Part shown: positions 1 to 12,000 of the stretch, piece by piece
How the letters are laid out: each line of letters starts with the position of its first letter
Position numbering within the stretch: position 1 is the stretch's first letter
DNA from: Balanoglossus misakiensis
Taxonomy: Eukaryota; Hemichordata
Direction: 5' to 3'
Assembly: GCA_040954595.2 (NCBI GenBank)
Contig: CM082588.2
Span: 10,540,001-10,604,000 of the forward strand
Length of the DNA stretch: 64,000 nt
The notes under the pieces: generated by a model
Database searches by the model: none
What the model saw: only the letters and a program-made list of their open reading frames with translations
What the model was told of the DNA's origin: nothing
Translations under genes and position numbers: made by a program

Positions 1-2322
1 AGCTGCACATGTGAGCTGTTGTTTGCTCCCCATGGAGTGGGATGGAATATTTTAGGTCCACCGACCTAGGTCAAATTACCATGGGAAACACTTTGAAGCA
101 GCACATTGAGATTTATTGTGTAATGTGCTATATAAGTAATAAATATTATATTGATATCATTACATAAACAACACTCTTACTTAGCAAAGGAAGTGGTCAG
201 GTGAACTATATTCGCAGAGCTGACCAATTGTTTAAAGGGGCAAAGTCTCTCTTTCGCCACCATTGTTCAATTAAGTTTGATACATGAACCCATTTATGTT
301 ATTCTACATGTGGCTATATAGTGAATCAACATTCAACCAACAACTTTCATCCCGTTTGTAGAATCTGAGAGTAAAAATCTCGCAAAAATGAATAAATGGT
401 AAACACCGATTATTCATTTTGGCGAGTTTTTTCATTCTTGTGTGTACAAGTGGGGTGGAAGTTGTGTTTGGTCGAACATTGATTCACTATACAGCCAACA
501 TAAACGATGTCTTGTATCAAACATAATTAATGGTAAAAAGGGCAGCGAGAGAGACACTTTGTCCCTTTAAGTAAAATTCAAGTTGTGTAATGTGGACATA
601 TTCACATTTACAAACTGTTTTATAGTCACATGGGGATTAAATGCATATGCATGTGTATTTAAAGTTAACTGTAAATCCCCAGGTTAATACGTGGCCAAAA
701 GCACTGTAATTTGACATTTCTAAAGATGGTGAGATGTTGTTTGCTCCCCAGGGAGTTGAATGGAATATTTATGTCCAACGACCTAAATCAAATGACCATG
801 GGACAACTTTAAAGCACATTGAGATTTAATGTGCTACATACGTTATAAATATTATATTAATATTATTACATAAAAAACACTCTTGCTTAGCAAAGGAAGT
901 GGTCAGGTGAAAAATATTTGCACAGCTGACCAATTATTTAAGGAATATTAAAGTTGGGTAATTTGGACGTATTCATACGGGTGTTGGTCAATGGAAAGTC
1001 CTTTGTTCATTTTCAAAATGGCAACCAAAAATGCGAACAAAACACACTGAATTCTGTACGGGATATTGATGTTGCCTAATTTGCGTGTTTCCACATTTAC
1101 TTAAACTCTCACACGGAGACAAATGTCACAGCAAACGGAAAAATGACTATGCTACACACAACACTTTTATTGATCATGGGAAATGTTCATGAGAATTGTG
1201 TTATGGTACTTTTCGGGGCTCACGAACTGTGTTATGGGAAATCTGACAAGGAATCTAAACTGTACCACATACACAACACTTTTATTAAGCGTGGGACATG
1301 GTCCTGAGAACAATATTCTCAGAGCTGACAAACTGTGTTATGTGAAATTCATGTTGCCTATTTCATGATAATGGCTTGTGGTACACAAGGGTTAACAGCA
1401 ATCAGCAATTGCTTGTATGATAGGTATGATGATCGATTTATAAATTTCAATGGTATAATAATGGGCAACACATGTGGAAGTGTTTAATAAACAGTTAACT
1501 AATGTGGTGATGGTTTGTGGTAAAATTGAGGGTACACAGATTATAATGGGCCAAAACAATGAATATAATAGAGGTTGATGATGGTGAAGGGTTTCATATG
1601 AATGGTGTAATAAAGGTTAACAAATGTGGTGATAGCTTTGGTGTACAGGGCTGTTGATATATTTAGTAATGACAAAGGTATAATAATGATAAAAGCTTAA
1701 ATAAGTGTTGGGGCACAATCTTCACGATGGTTCATTCATTGGTTAATGTGTATATTTTATTAATATCATGCTATTGTTTATCAGTTAGATCATAATCAGG
1801 ATTTTTCCATGCACATCGTCACCATGATTCAGCGGAATTCTTCTGAATAGTACCTGTGATCATTTTTCCGCACCGACGCATTGTACGCGACAGACATGCA
1901 GAAAATATTAACATGTAACTCACAGGCATAATGTTAAATCTAAACGACTGTACGTTAGGTTAGCTTTACCTCCCCACCCCATCCAAATTCCAAATTTAGC
2001 TTGCCATGCAGTTTTCGGGTAGTACCAATTCGGAAACTTTCATGGTTCATTCATCGAACCAAATATTGGATTTGACACACTGTGCCATGGGTGGGTAAAG
2101 CATGGTGAAATGTTGGCGGTAAACTTTAACCAGGCAGGTCACATGAAATGAAGATATTATCCTTTGAGTTTGATGACATACATGATAAGATATGTCAGTT
2201 TTGACACCTTTTTGCAGACATAGATGCTGATGTATTTTTTCCATTGGACACAGTAGTCAAAGTCCAGTCTGTGTTTAAAATGATACCCTGGTCACACACA
2301 GTGAGAAATATCAGCCTTTGAC
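1..2322 (+). repeat. R1 repeat, copy A (cut by window start)
   Basis: Bases 1-700 match 18084-18720, and 700-2322 match 14640-16420, at high identity by eye. The copy itself contains an imperfect internal duplication: 10-236 and 727-950 share the order 'ttgtttgctccc', 'gtccaacgacct', 'aaggaagtggtcaggtga' and 'gctgaccaatt'. Short frames in it are not preserved between copies, so I call no gene. The copy ends at a TTAA (2323-2326) where a MITE fragment begins. It is a dispersed repeat of unknown class; no terminal inverted repeats or LTRs were recognised. Confidence 0.8.
236..566. mobile_element. TTAA-flanked foldback MITE, full copy
   Basis: TTAA lies at 232-235 and 567-570. The body starts AGGGGCAAAGTCTCTC and ends with its near-reverse-complement, gagacactttgtccct. 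The inverted arms run almost to the centre (about 385-415), where 'aatgaataaatggtaaa' meets 'gattattcatttt'. An unfilled version of the site is seen inside R1 at about 933 ('ccaattatttaaggaatatt'), which supports TTAA as the duplicated target. It is non-coding and non-autonomous. TTAA targets are typical of piggyBac and Kolobok superfamilies. Confidence 0.8.
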
Positions 2323-2326
2323 TTAA

Positions 2327-2512
2327 AGGGACAAAGTCTCTCTCTTTTTGCCTTTTTTCCATTACTTTTGATTCATTCAAGACACTGTGTATGTTATTTT
2401 AAATGTTGATATATAGTGAATCAACGTTCGACCACACACAAGTTCCATCCCGCTTGTAGACACGAGAGTAAAAAAATCACCAAAATGAATAATCGTTCTT
2501 TACCATTTATTC
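2327..2512. mobile_element. Truncated copy of the TTAA MITE
   Basis: It starts agggacaaagtctctctc directly after TTAA (2323-2326) and follows the 5' arm and centre of the MITE at 236-566. It then stops at about 2512, where sequence leading into the gene at 2619 begins. The other half and the second TTAA are missing. The matching R1 position at 16417-16425 reads 'gacttaattatct' without the MITE, so that is the empty site. Confidence 0.75.
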
Positions 2513-2544
2513 GAGCGCGGACGCGGGCCGGGCTTCGATCATTA

Positions 2545-2573
2545 CCAATGTGCGCATGTGCAAGGGTATATAC
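2545..2573 (+). promoter_or_regulatory. Possible core promoter (CCAAT and TATA-like boxes)
   Basis: CCAAT lies at 2545-2549 and a TATATAC tract at 2567-2573, about 50 bases before the ATG at 2619. The preceding 30 bases are unusually GC-rich for this region. Spacing and position fit a short 5' UTR, but such motifs are weak evidence on their own. Confidence 0.3.
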
Positions 2574-2618
2574 ACAAAATGAAACGTCATACATATAATT
2601 ATAGCTGTAGCGACAGTC

Positions 2619-2833
2619 ATGGCGGATGCTTTGGCGTCTGTTCCCAGTAGCAGTGGTAAACGTAAACGTGCTCGTGGCCGCCCACAAACCACTGCTTCGG
2701 CAAAAAAACGTAAACAATTGCTGAAACAAGTAGGTCAGATAAACATTTTCTCGGAAATTCATCGTTGGAATGAAATCAAACGCTCCTTGGTATTGGAAAC
2801 GAACCGCCAGGTCGCAAAGGTACTGATCGACCG
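2619..2833 (+). CDS. Exon 1 of the transposase-derived gene
   Basis: The ATG at 2619 has a GTCATGG context. It opens a 71-codon stretch rich in Lys, Arg and Ser with 'GKRKRARGRPQ' and 'SAKKRKQLL', good nuclear-localisation or DNA-binding candidates. The GTAAGT donor at 2834 splits a codon after its second base. Without splicing, the frame stops at 2835-2837. Confidence 0.75.
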
Positions 2834-5800
2834 GTAAGTACATATTCGTGCATTCACTGTGTACGTACTCCATAGCCAAAGATACGGCATGAATTGTGTA
2901 CATGAATTTAGAATCTGTGTCTCACAGAATCACTGCGAGCATCATCTCAATGTAATTCTAAATGTGCTGTTTCAAGTCGTATTTCACTTAGTGATTTTGC
3001 CCAGCGCATACCTCGCCCTCGACCAGCAGTTGTATGTAGTACGCTGGACCGTTTGTATCAATGTATGACTATGCGAGATAAATTGTACGGTACTGCAATT
3101 TTTTTTTTTTTTCTTTTTTTTCCTCCGGACAATCTACATGTATTACTGTTATCGAACATACGAGACAATATGCTTTTAGCGGAATTTGGTTGTTCTTTGT
3201 TCTGCTACAACTTCCGTTTTGTTATAGCCAGTTGTGTACATTTCTTGAGCTGTATATGAACTGAAGAAAAATTTGGCTATTTTCTCGTAGTTATCTTATT
3301 CTCACCTTACGTGTCTGTAACCTGTCCTCTGAGGCAAATTATGGCTGTGTGTAATCCCTTCTAAAGACAGAAATTGGCTACGTAAACAAGCCATTGTAAA
3401 GGCAAAAAAGGTTCATTGTGTCTTATTATTTGTGTGGACAGGTATTATGAACATCAAGTTACAGCAACAACAGATGCAGAATTTACCAGGCCTGCATCAT
3501 CTCCAAGTGGCCAAGAAACACTGCAAGTATTTGCACCGTCTATGGAAACTAGGTACCAAATAAATTTTGATCATGATACTTTGAGCTTTGTATAGTACAC
3601 AATAGATTTTCATATTTGATGGGGCTCTTGCAGTATACATGATGTATATTGTTTTAAAGAGGTGACATGTTTTTATGGCTCATGAAAAGTAATTGTGTCC
3701 GTAATATAATTTATAGAAATGAAACAATGAAATGTTGCATTCCACATAGTTATCTGTGTGATAGATGGGAATACCTAAAAGTATATATTTGTTTCTTAAA
3801 ATTTATAGGCAACGTGATGATCAAGGACAAGCCACCCAAACTTTTCCTATGACATCAACGCCAGGAAATGGCCATCTTTGTGATATCGAAAAAAATTTAG
3901 AAGAATTAGTTGCATCAGAAATATCATCAGTCAGGTAGGTGTTTAAGCACTGTTTTTTTACATTACATGATAATTTCAATGCTTCTAGCCACAATCTGTA
4001 GTATGAGGAAAAGCCTCTGCTCAAACTCTCAGGTGACAATAATCAACATAACAATGGCGAAGTATACCTGACATTTGCCCTCCAATAAACAACCAAAATC
4101 ATCCTATACAATTTATTCAGTGTGTTGACCAAGACATTCACGTCTATGGTTTTAATCCAGCAAACATAGGTTTTTCACTGCTTACTGGTTGGGGGATTAG
4201 GGGGAACTGGAACCTACAACGTTTGTGCAGACCTAGTTTGTCATGTATCAAATTTTAGTCTTTTTTTTCTTTGTACAGGGTTTCTTCCATCTCTGGAATT
4301 GCAGAGATAGATGTTCAGGAGATAGGAGAATCATCACAAGAGAAACCTATGGAATCTACAGAAGGCCCATCACAGCCAGTACAAAGTGAAAGGTATGACA
4401 CTATCTTTTCTTACACTCCCCGTACGCTGGGAGTGTGAGAACAGAGTGTGGGAACAAATTGTTCTCACAATCTCACTGAATAGAAAGCTGTATATGACGT
4501 GAGTGCTGATTGGTTAACAAAGTGTTCTGTCGCTACGCGCACTAAATGTTATCCAATGGCGCGATGTGTATTACAGGCACAGAGACTACAACGTGCCCCC
4601 AGACAACAATTCCAGAGTCATTTATTCAATGTTTTTAACGAACTTGGCTAATTTGTGACCGTGTGAGAAAAAGAATCTCACACACCAAGGACCTGGGATC
4701 ATATTTCTCACACTCGTCGGGGATATTCTGTCCCACACGAGCCTGCGGCTCGTGTGGGACAGAAAATCCCCAACTCTTGTGAGAAATGTGATCCCAGGTC
4801 CTTGGGAGTGTGAGATTCTATTAATCTGAAGATAAACTGTAGTTAGGTAAACTTTTATAGTGAAATGTGGCTTTCCCCCCTCTTTTGTACCTTTTGTGAT
4901 AAACATTAATCTCCTGCTTTAGGACAAAAGCAGGAGCGACTGCTTTACATACATGTAAATGTACTAATTTCTAACTCCCTTGCTTATGCTTGTGTGAATA
5001 AGTTATTCTGTGTAGCTATCAACATGAAAATATTTCTTAGAAAGCAAAATGGCAAATGTTTACCAAGCACCCTAAATTTACTTGTGTGAAACCAAGATAG
5101 AGAGGAACCTGTAAAAATAAGCAGTGATGCTGCTGTCCCTGTGTGCCCCTGTCACTTTGTTTCAGAGTTCAATTTTCATGTGTGTTATATTTAGTTCACA
5201 GCTGTAAATTAGTTCAGTACATATTGCCGTCTCATGTGTGCCTATTTTGTCATTTTTTTCTCCAGCGGCCGTGTAAGATTTCCAAGAAATTTGTCTGAGT
5301 CTTTCATCAATCCATTTGAGTAAGTTTTCCTTATTCTATTGTCATATACGGCATGCATGTATCCCTTGCTTGAGCAAGCCTTTTCGATTGCTTCTTTTCT
5401 CCTGTTACACTAAATTTAAATTTGTTGGGAAAATCAGTTTCATGACATGCATCACGTGTGTCAGAACATTTGCTTGTACTTAAATTCATGGGAAATGTTT
5501 TCTTTCTTTTTTGTGCTTATGAGTGACTATATGTATTTTTAGTGAGCAGCATTGTCCCACTATTCAGATTAATTCCTTGGTTTTATTACTACCAGGTTGA
5601 GCATTGATATTTCTGAGGAAGACAAAGAGGAAGACATGAACCTATGTGACGATGATGATTATGACTATGAGCCCAGCTTTGATATTTCTATAATGTAAGT
5701 GCGCATTTATCACTATCATCAAAGTTCCTTATTGGATGGGTACACAACAAATGGAAAGCAAAATATCCTCATGGTTAAAAAAAGCCTAAGTGTTGGACGC

Positions 5801-5992
5801 TAAAATTCATATATATGATAAATTTTCTTTTATGAATGAAACATCAACTTACAACATTTGTACTAACAGCTGACTGACAAACTCTGATGGACAAGTCATG
5901 AGCATTGTTAGGATTTTTTGTCCATTTCTCAGAACTAATGGCGTGCAGGTGGTTCCTGCCATTGGTGACGACGATATTGAAAGTGACGGTGG

Positions 5993-6026
<34 letters not shown>

Positions 6027-9000
6027 ACACCATCACCGGGTCTGCAGAGAGTTGTCACAGAAGAAGATGGGGAAAGCCTCCTTGGTGACTCTACAACATG
6101 TCTGTTTTTTTTAACCAGCTTCTGGCCCTTGGCAAAAAATCTATTAGGCAAGTCTGTGCATTGAAGTCTTGCAGTGGATTGATATCCTCTACTTCAAAGT
6201 TTGTTGGCTCAGCTTTATATCTAAAGTGGGTGAGTGTGAACTAAATATGGTATATTCTTGACAATTACTGTTAAACTATACCAACTGTAGTGTGCATTGT
6301 ATGGACAATCACTATGCCAGTATTATTTAGATGAACAGGAAACTCTAGTTATAATCCTATGTGGGTGCACATTGTTCCTTTAGGTTTATAATAAAAAACA
6401 ATAGTCAACTGAAATTACAAAGTTATCGGTATTAACATCTGTTTTATCGTGTCTTGGAGAAATCAACATGAAATGATCAAATAAGCATGAATCTTTAAAC
6501 TTTTTTTTTTCAGGAATGCTCAGCTGGTCACCTTGAGTACGAATGGTGTTCACAACCAATTTTGAACAGGAGACTTCATAGTGGTGATCTCTTCACAGCA
6601 GCTGCCATTCTATTGTCTGGTAATAATTATGCCAAAATTAATTTTTTGGCAAGCATTCTGTCACTCAGAATTTGCTCCCAGAATACTTACAATAGAATTC
6701 AGAAAGCTTATCTAATACCATGTCTTGATGAATTTTGGATACGACAACAACAAGACATCATTGATTCATTTGATGGCCAAGAACTTGTTTTACTGGGTAA
6801 GTTTTTAGCTTCATTGTTAATGACACGCACCTAATCTGATTGGCTCACCCCACTGATTATCCATCACATGTCGGCCAATGCACTTGTAATTTATGTCTAA
6901 AAGTTTATACTTACACACTCTATTCTGCTGATTTAGAAAAGAATACAATAGTTATTATTTGGTGGCATTTACTTCCTCATTTGCATCATTTCATACTCAT
7001 TGTAAAATCATTGAATTGGAAATGTTCTCACTTATGCATACTTATGTATAATTTGACTGACATATTTACTTGATTATGTCTCAGGTGATGGGCGAATGGA
7101 TTCCCCGGGTTTTTGTGCGCAATATTGCACCTATACTGTGATGGAGGAAACCACCAAGAAAATTCTGTCGATAATAACCATGGACAAAAGAGAAACAGAG
7201 AAGAAGTCAACAAACATGGAAAAGGCCTGCCTTGTTAAAAGTCTAAACCAGCTTCAGGAGAAAGGTGTAAATGTCAAAGAAGTCGTAACAGATGCCCACA
7301 TGCAGATTACAGCTCTGATGAGTAAGTGTAATTTTATGATTTTAAGATGGGTCCCTAGGATCTTTTTGCCCGTTGCTATGGGCCTTTATAGGACATTACA
7401 CCCCGATTTGGACTAAGCCGTTTTCAGAGTCTAACAAGGGGCTGGTAACTAGTTGAAAATCTGCACGATTGTGAGCGCGCGCCCCCTGACGCCATTGATA
7501 TGCAAATTAGCTAGGTCAAATTTCAAAAGCCTAAGGCTTTTTATTCCGTGACCTCAAAAACGAACTTGATACGTATTCATTAGTTGCTTGAACCAGGGAA
7601 GATCGTGACGGATTTTGTTTTCGAATATTATCGTTGTATCCTACGATTTCAGCATACCCGTACCACACCTGAAAAAGTCATCGATTTTGGGTGTTTTTGG
7701 ACGCACTCTTCCACCGGTATCGCTTCTTAGCACGACGAAAACCGAAAAAACGATCCGTCACACTATGCGGAAGTGCGTTCTCAACAAGCAGGTCAAATTT
7801 GGCTGGCCTACGTCGCCTATGAAAAAAGCCTTAGGGATTTTCGTGAACGGTACAAAATCTCTGTGTACAAAACATTGGATATTTAGCGTTCGATCCAGTT
7901 ACTGTGGTTACAGGACGCGCACGCTATCGGTGACTGCTGCTTTGCCGTATTAGCGTGGCGGCCTATGGCCGGGCGGTAGCTGCCGTAACCATACTCGGAC
8001 AGGGGGTGTGCACACAATCGTGCGTATTTTTAACTAGTTACAAGCCCCTTGTCGGACGTTCATAACGGTTTCGATCAAAATTGAGTGTAGTGTCCTATAA
8101 AGGCCCATAGCAACGAGCAAAAAGATCCTAGGGACCCATCTTAACTTGGGTTATATGTTGCTTTGAAATGCCAAAAGCAAAGCTGTTATACAGGTCAATG
8201 TTGATTTTGTTTTTCTGAGATAATGTATTTGGCAATCATAACACTGTCATTTTGAAGCTCCATTTGTAATCACATTTACCCACTCTTATAGGAGACGATC
8301 ACCCAGACATAAAACATTCTCATGACATTTGGCATGCTGCCAAGAACTTGTCAAAGAAGATCATAAAGGTTAGACAAACTTTTATTCTTGTATTCAGTTT
8401 TCATTTATCTTCTAAATATGTGTGACACTGACACATAAAAATGTAAGGGTATAGAATGTTACTAACTGATCCTTCTATCATTTTGGGTGGGGTGGGTGTC
8501 AAACTACCTTTGAAAATAGTTATGGCAATATTCAAATTGTGCAGTTGTTATTTGCATCAGTAAATGTCACAAACAAGTTCAGGTCTATGGTGAATAGTTA
8601 TGAACCATCAGTTTATATCAGATCATTGTGATAGTATTGTCATGATCACGTGATTGTCACATGGTCTGTATACGTGATTTCCTGTAACTGTTAGTTCCCG
8701 CGTGGTTGTCATTCAATAAACATCACTTCTGTGGAACTCCGTCGTTGTCGACTGTCAATAACCCCTCCCCGGACATCACATAAATGGCGACGAGGATTTA
8801 GTTGTCTAAATTAACTATCGAAGAACATACGCAAGCAACCTTTACGAGATTTGGTGACTTCTTAGCCGTGATTTGAGTGCATGAAAATGTCTACACCCGT
8901 AACGCTGTCCGGACTGCCAGGAGTGGCGGGATTCGACTGTGAAGGCGAACCGGAGGCTCTTCAGCAAAGGTGGGAGCGTTGGCTTCAGGAATTTGAACTG

Positions 9001-12000
9001 TTCGTAGCAGCTTCTGGTGTTTCAAATAATGCGCAGAAGCGTGCCTTACTTTTGCACATGGCTGGAGCGGGCATCAGAGACATTGTTAGCACTAAATCTG
9101 AAGATGAAACTGGTGACGTCACAAACTGCGCAACGTTGATAGCATGTTTGGATAAACACTTTCAACTGCAGAAAAACGTTCCTATGGCGAGACAGAAGTT
9201 TTACAGCGCAACTCCCACGTCCGGGGAGACGGTCGACAGCTACGTAATACGTCTCAAGAACCTACTGAAAGACTGTGATTTTCCCGAGACGGAAAAAGAC
9301 AACCAGATAAGAGATCGTGTCTTGCTCTACATCAGCGACAAGGTGCTAAAAAGCAAGCTGTATCGTGAAAAGAATTTGGACACTACCAAACTACTACAAA
9401 TCATACGGTCGTATCACGACAAAGATGCACTAGTTTTGGTGTCTGGTACTCAAGCTGTGAGTGCAAATGCAGTCAATATTGGCGGTAAACGTACGCGCGC
9501 CAAAAACAAAATGGCGGACTTAGCCTGTTTCCGTTGTGGAAGGAAAGGTCACATGCAACGTGAATGTCGCGCCAGTACAAGTGGTAGTTCTCGCAATGCC
9601 GAACAAAAATCCGACCGGTGTTTCCGATGTCAAAAACCGGGACACAGAGCTGCAGACTGTCGTGCTAAGTGGGAAGACTGTCCGTCTAAAGACAGTGAAA
9701 ATGGCAACAGTCGAGGCAGTGGTGGTAACCGCAGCGCACGTGGACGTGGCCGTACGCGTGGTGATGGTCGCGGTACACACAAGGTAGCTCAGACGACTAC
9801 TGATGCAAACGCCGATGGTGGCCATGCAGACGTCGAGACTGACGAGGAGAAAGCGTACTATGCTTTCAATGCTGCTTTCCGTGCTTCCAGTGGGAAGGAC
9901 CTCACTGATACAGGTATTCAGATCGAGAATCAACACGTGCCGGTTATCATCGACAGTGGTGCTACATGTAATCTCATTGGTGAAAGACAATTTCGCAGAC
10001 TTGCTGAAAAGCGTGGTGTGAAAGTTCGAAATTGTAACAATAAAGTGTTTACCTATGGTTCTAGTAAACCTTTAGATATATTGGGTAAATGTGCCTTACA
10101 TGTTGAAGCGCCTACTAAAAAGAAATGTATTGCTGATTTTATAGTGATCAAGGCTGATCAACCGATTTTGTTGAGTCGGAGTACTTCTGAGAATTTAGAT
10201 ATGTTGAGAGTTGGAAATGTGAATCTGTACACGATAAATTCAATATCTGCTGATAATTCTTCGCCAATTCTTGCAGAATTGCGGAGGAAATATCCTGAGG
10301 TATTTAATGGGTTGGGTAAGTTAAAGGGCTACAAGCTCCATTTGCATATTGATGAGAGTGTCAAACCCATAGCCCAGTACCGGCGAATTCCTTTCAACCG
10401 CCGTGCTAAAGTTGTTGAAAAAACTCAACGAGCTTCAAAAGCTGGGAGTAATAGAGAAGGTTTCGGGTCCGACCTCTTGGGTCAACCCCCTTGTAACAGT
10501 ACAAAAGCCTGATGGGGATATCAGACTATGTCTGGACATGAGAAAAGCAAATCAAGCCATTGTTAGGGAAAGACACCCTGTTCCCACCATGGATGAAACG
10601 CTAGAGGAAATTTCAGGGGCCAAGGTATTTTGCAAGCTTGATATGAATATGGCTTTCCATCAAATTGAGCTCGATGAAAAGAGCAGGGATATTACAACCT
10701 TTTCAGGGCCCAACTCTTTGTATCGCTACAAGCGTTTAGTTTTTGGTGTGAACATGGCGACTGAAAAGTTTCAAAATCTAATTAGCCAGGTTTTGAAGGG
10801 CTGTGAGGGTGCCCACAACATGCATGATGATATTAGAGTAGTAGCTGAAAATTATGAGCAGCTGCATGCCAGAGTTGGGAAAGTGATCAAGCGTTTTAGT
10901 GAGCATGGTTTAACGCTGAACTTTACAAAATGTAAGCTAGGAGACAGTATGATATTCATGGGTCACTTGATGACGGCCCAGGGTATGAAACTCACTGATG
11001 AGAAGGTCAAAGCTATTGTAAAAGCTCGAACGCCAACTGACAAATCAGAATTGAGAAGTTTCTTTGGGCTGGCTCAATTTTGCTCAAAATATGTCGATAA
11101 ATTTGCAACAGTGACAAGCCCACTGTGGGATTTGACTCGCAAAGATGCAAAGTGGAAATGGCTTCCCAAGCATGAGAAAGTATTCAATCTCATCAAACAT
11201 AAATTGACCACAAGTCCATTCATGGCTTATTTCAAGCAGGGTGCTAAAACTCGAGTCACTTCTGATGCATCGCCCGTTGGTGTTGGAGCAATCCTTGAAC
11301 AAATGCAAAGTAATGGTTCATATCAACCAGTGTACTATGTTAGCAGAAAGCTTACACATGTTGAGTCGAGGTACTCTCAGTTTGAGCGAGAGGCGCTTGG
11401 AGTTAAATGGGCATGTGAGAAACTTCAGCAGTTTCTGCTAGGCAGTCATTTTGAGGTCAGAACTGACCATAAGCCTTTATTGAAAGTATTCAGCCCTAAC
11501 TCCAGGCCCCCTTCAGCTAGAATTGAGAGATGGCTGTTATATATGCAACAATTTGATTATCATATCACCCATATCAAGGGAAAGAATAATTATGCGGACA
11601 TGTTGAGTAGATTGCCCGTGGACGAACCATCTGACAACTATTGTAGAGAGACTGAAGATTTTGCATGTAGTGTTGTTTTAGAGGCTATGCCATCTGCTAT
11701 CACCCCACGTGATATTGAGAGAGAATCTGCAAAAGACCAGAGCTTGCAATTGGTTGAAAAGTGTATTACCTCTGCAAATTGGTCAAAATTGAAGTCTTCA
11801 CCCTATTGGCATGTGAAAGACGAATTATGGTTGTATGGCAGATTGATCATGCGTGGTAACAGATTGGTTGTTCCTCAAGTTTTGCAAAGAAAAATCTTGA
11901 AAATTGCACACCAGGGTCATCAGGGAATTGTGAGGACAAAGGCTCGTTTACGTGACAGAGTTTGGTGGCCAGGAATGGACAGGGATGTGGAAAAACTGAT

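Noticed and set aside
5849-6151. Serine-rich minus-strand frame opposite exon 7
   Set aside because: The Ser run is the complement of the (GAT)n Asp run. It is a shadow of the exon.
7615-7953. 112-codon frame in the 795-bp element as a transposase
   Set aside because: Too short, no Asp/Glu triad or zinc motif, overlaps TIR-near sequence.
9520-9990. 156-codon minus-strand frame over the Gag zinc knuckles
   Set aside because: Antisense shadow of gag; Thr/Cys-rich by complement, without motifs.
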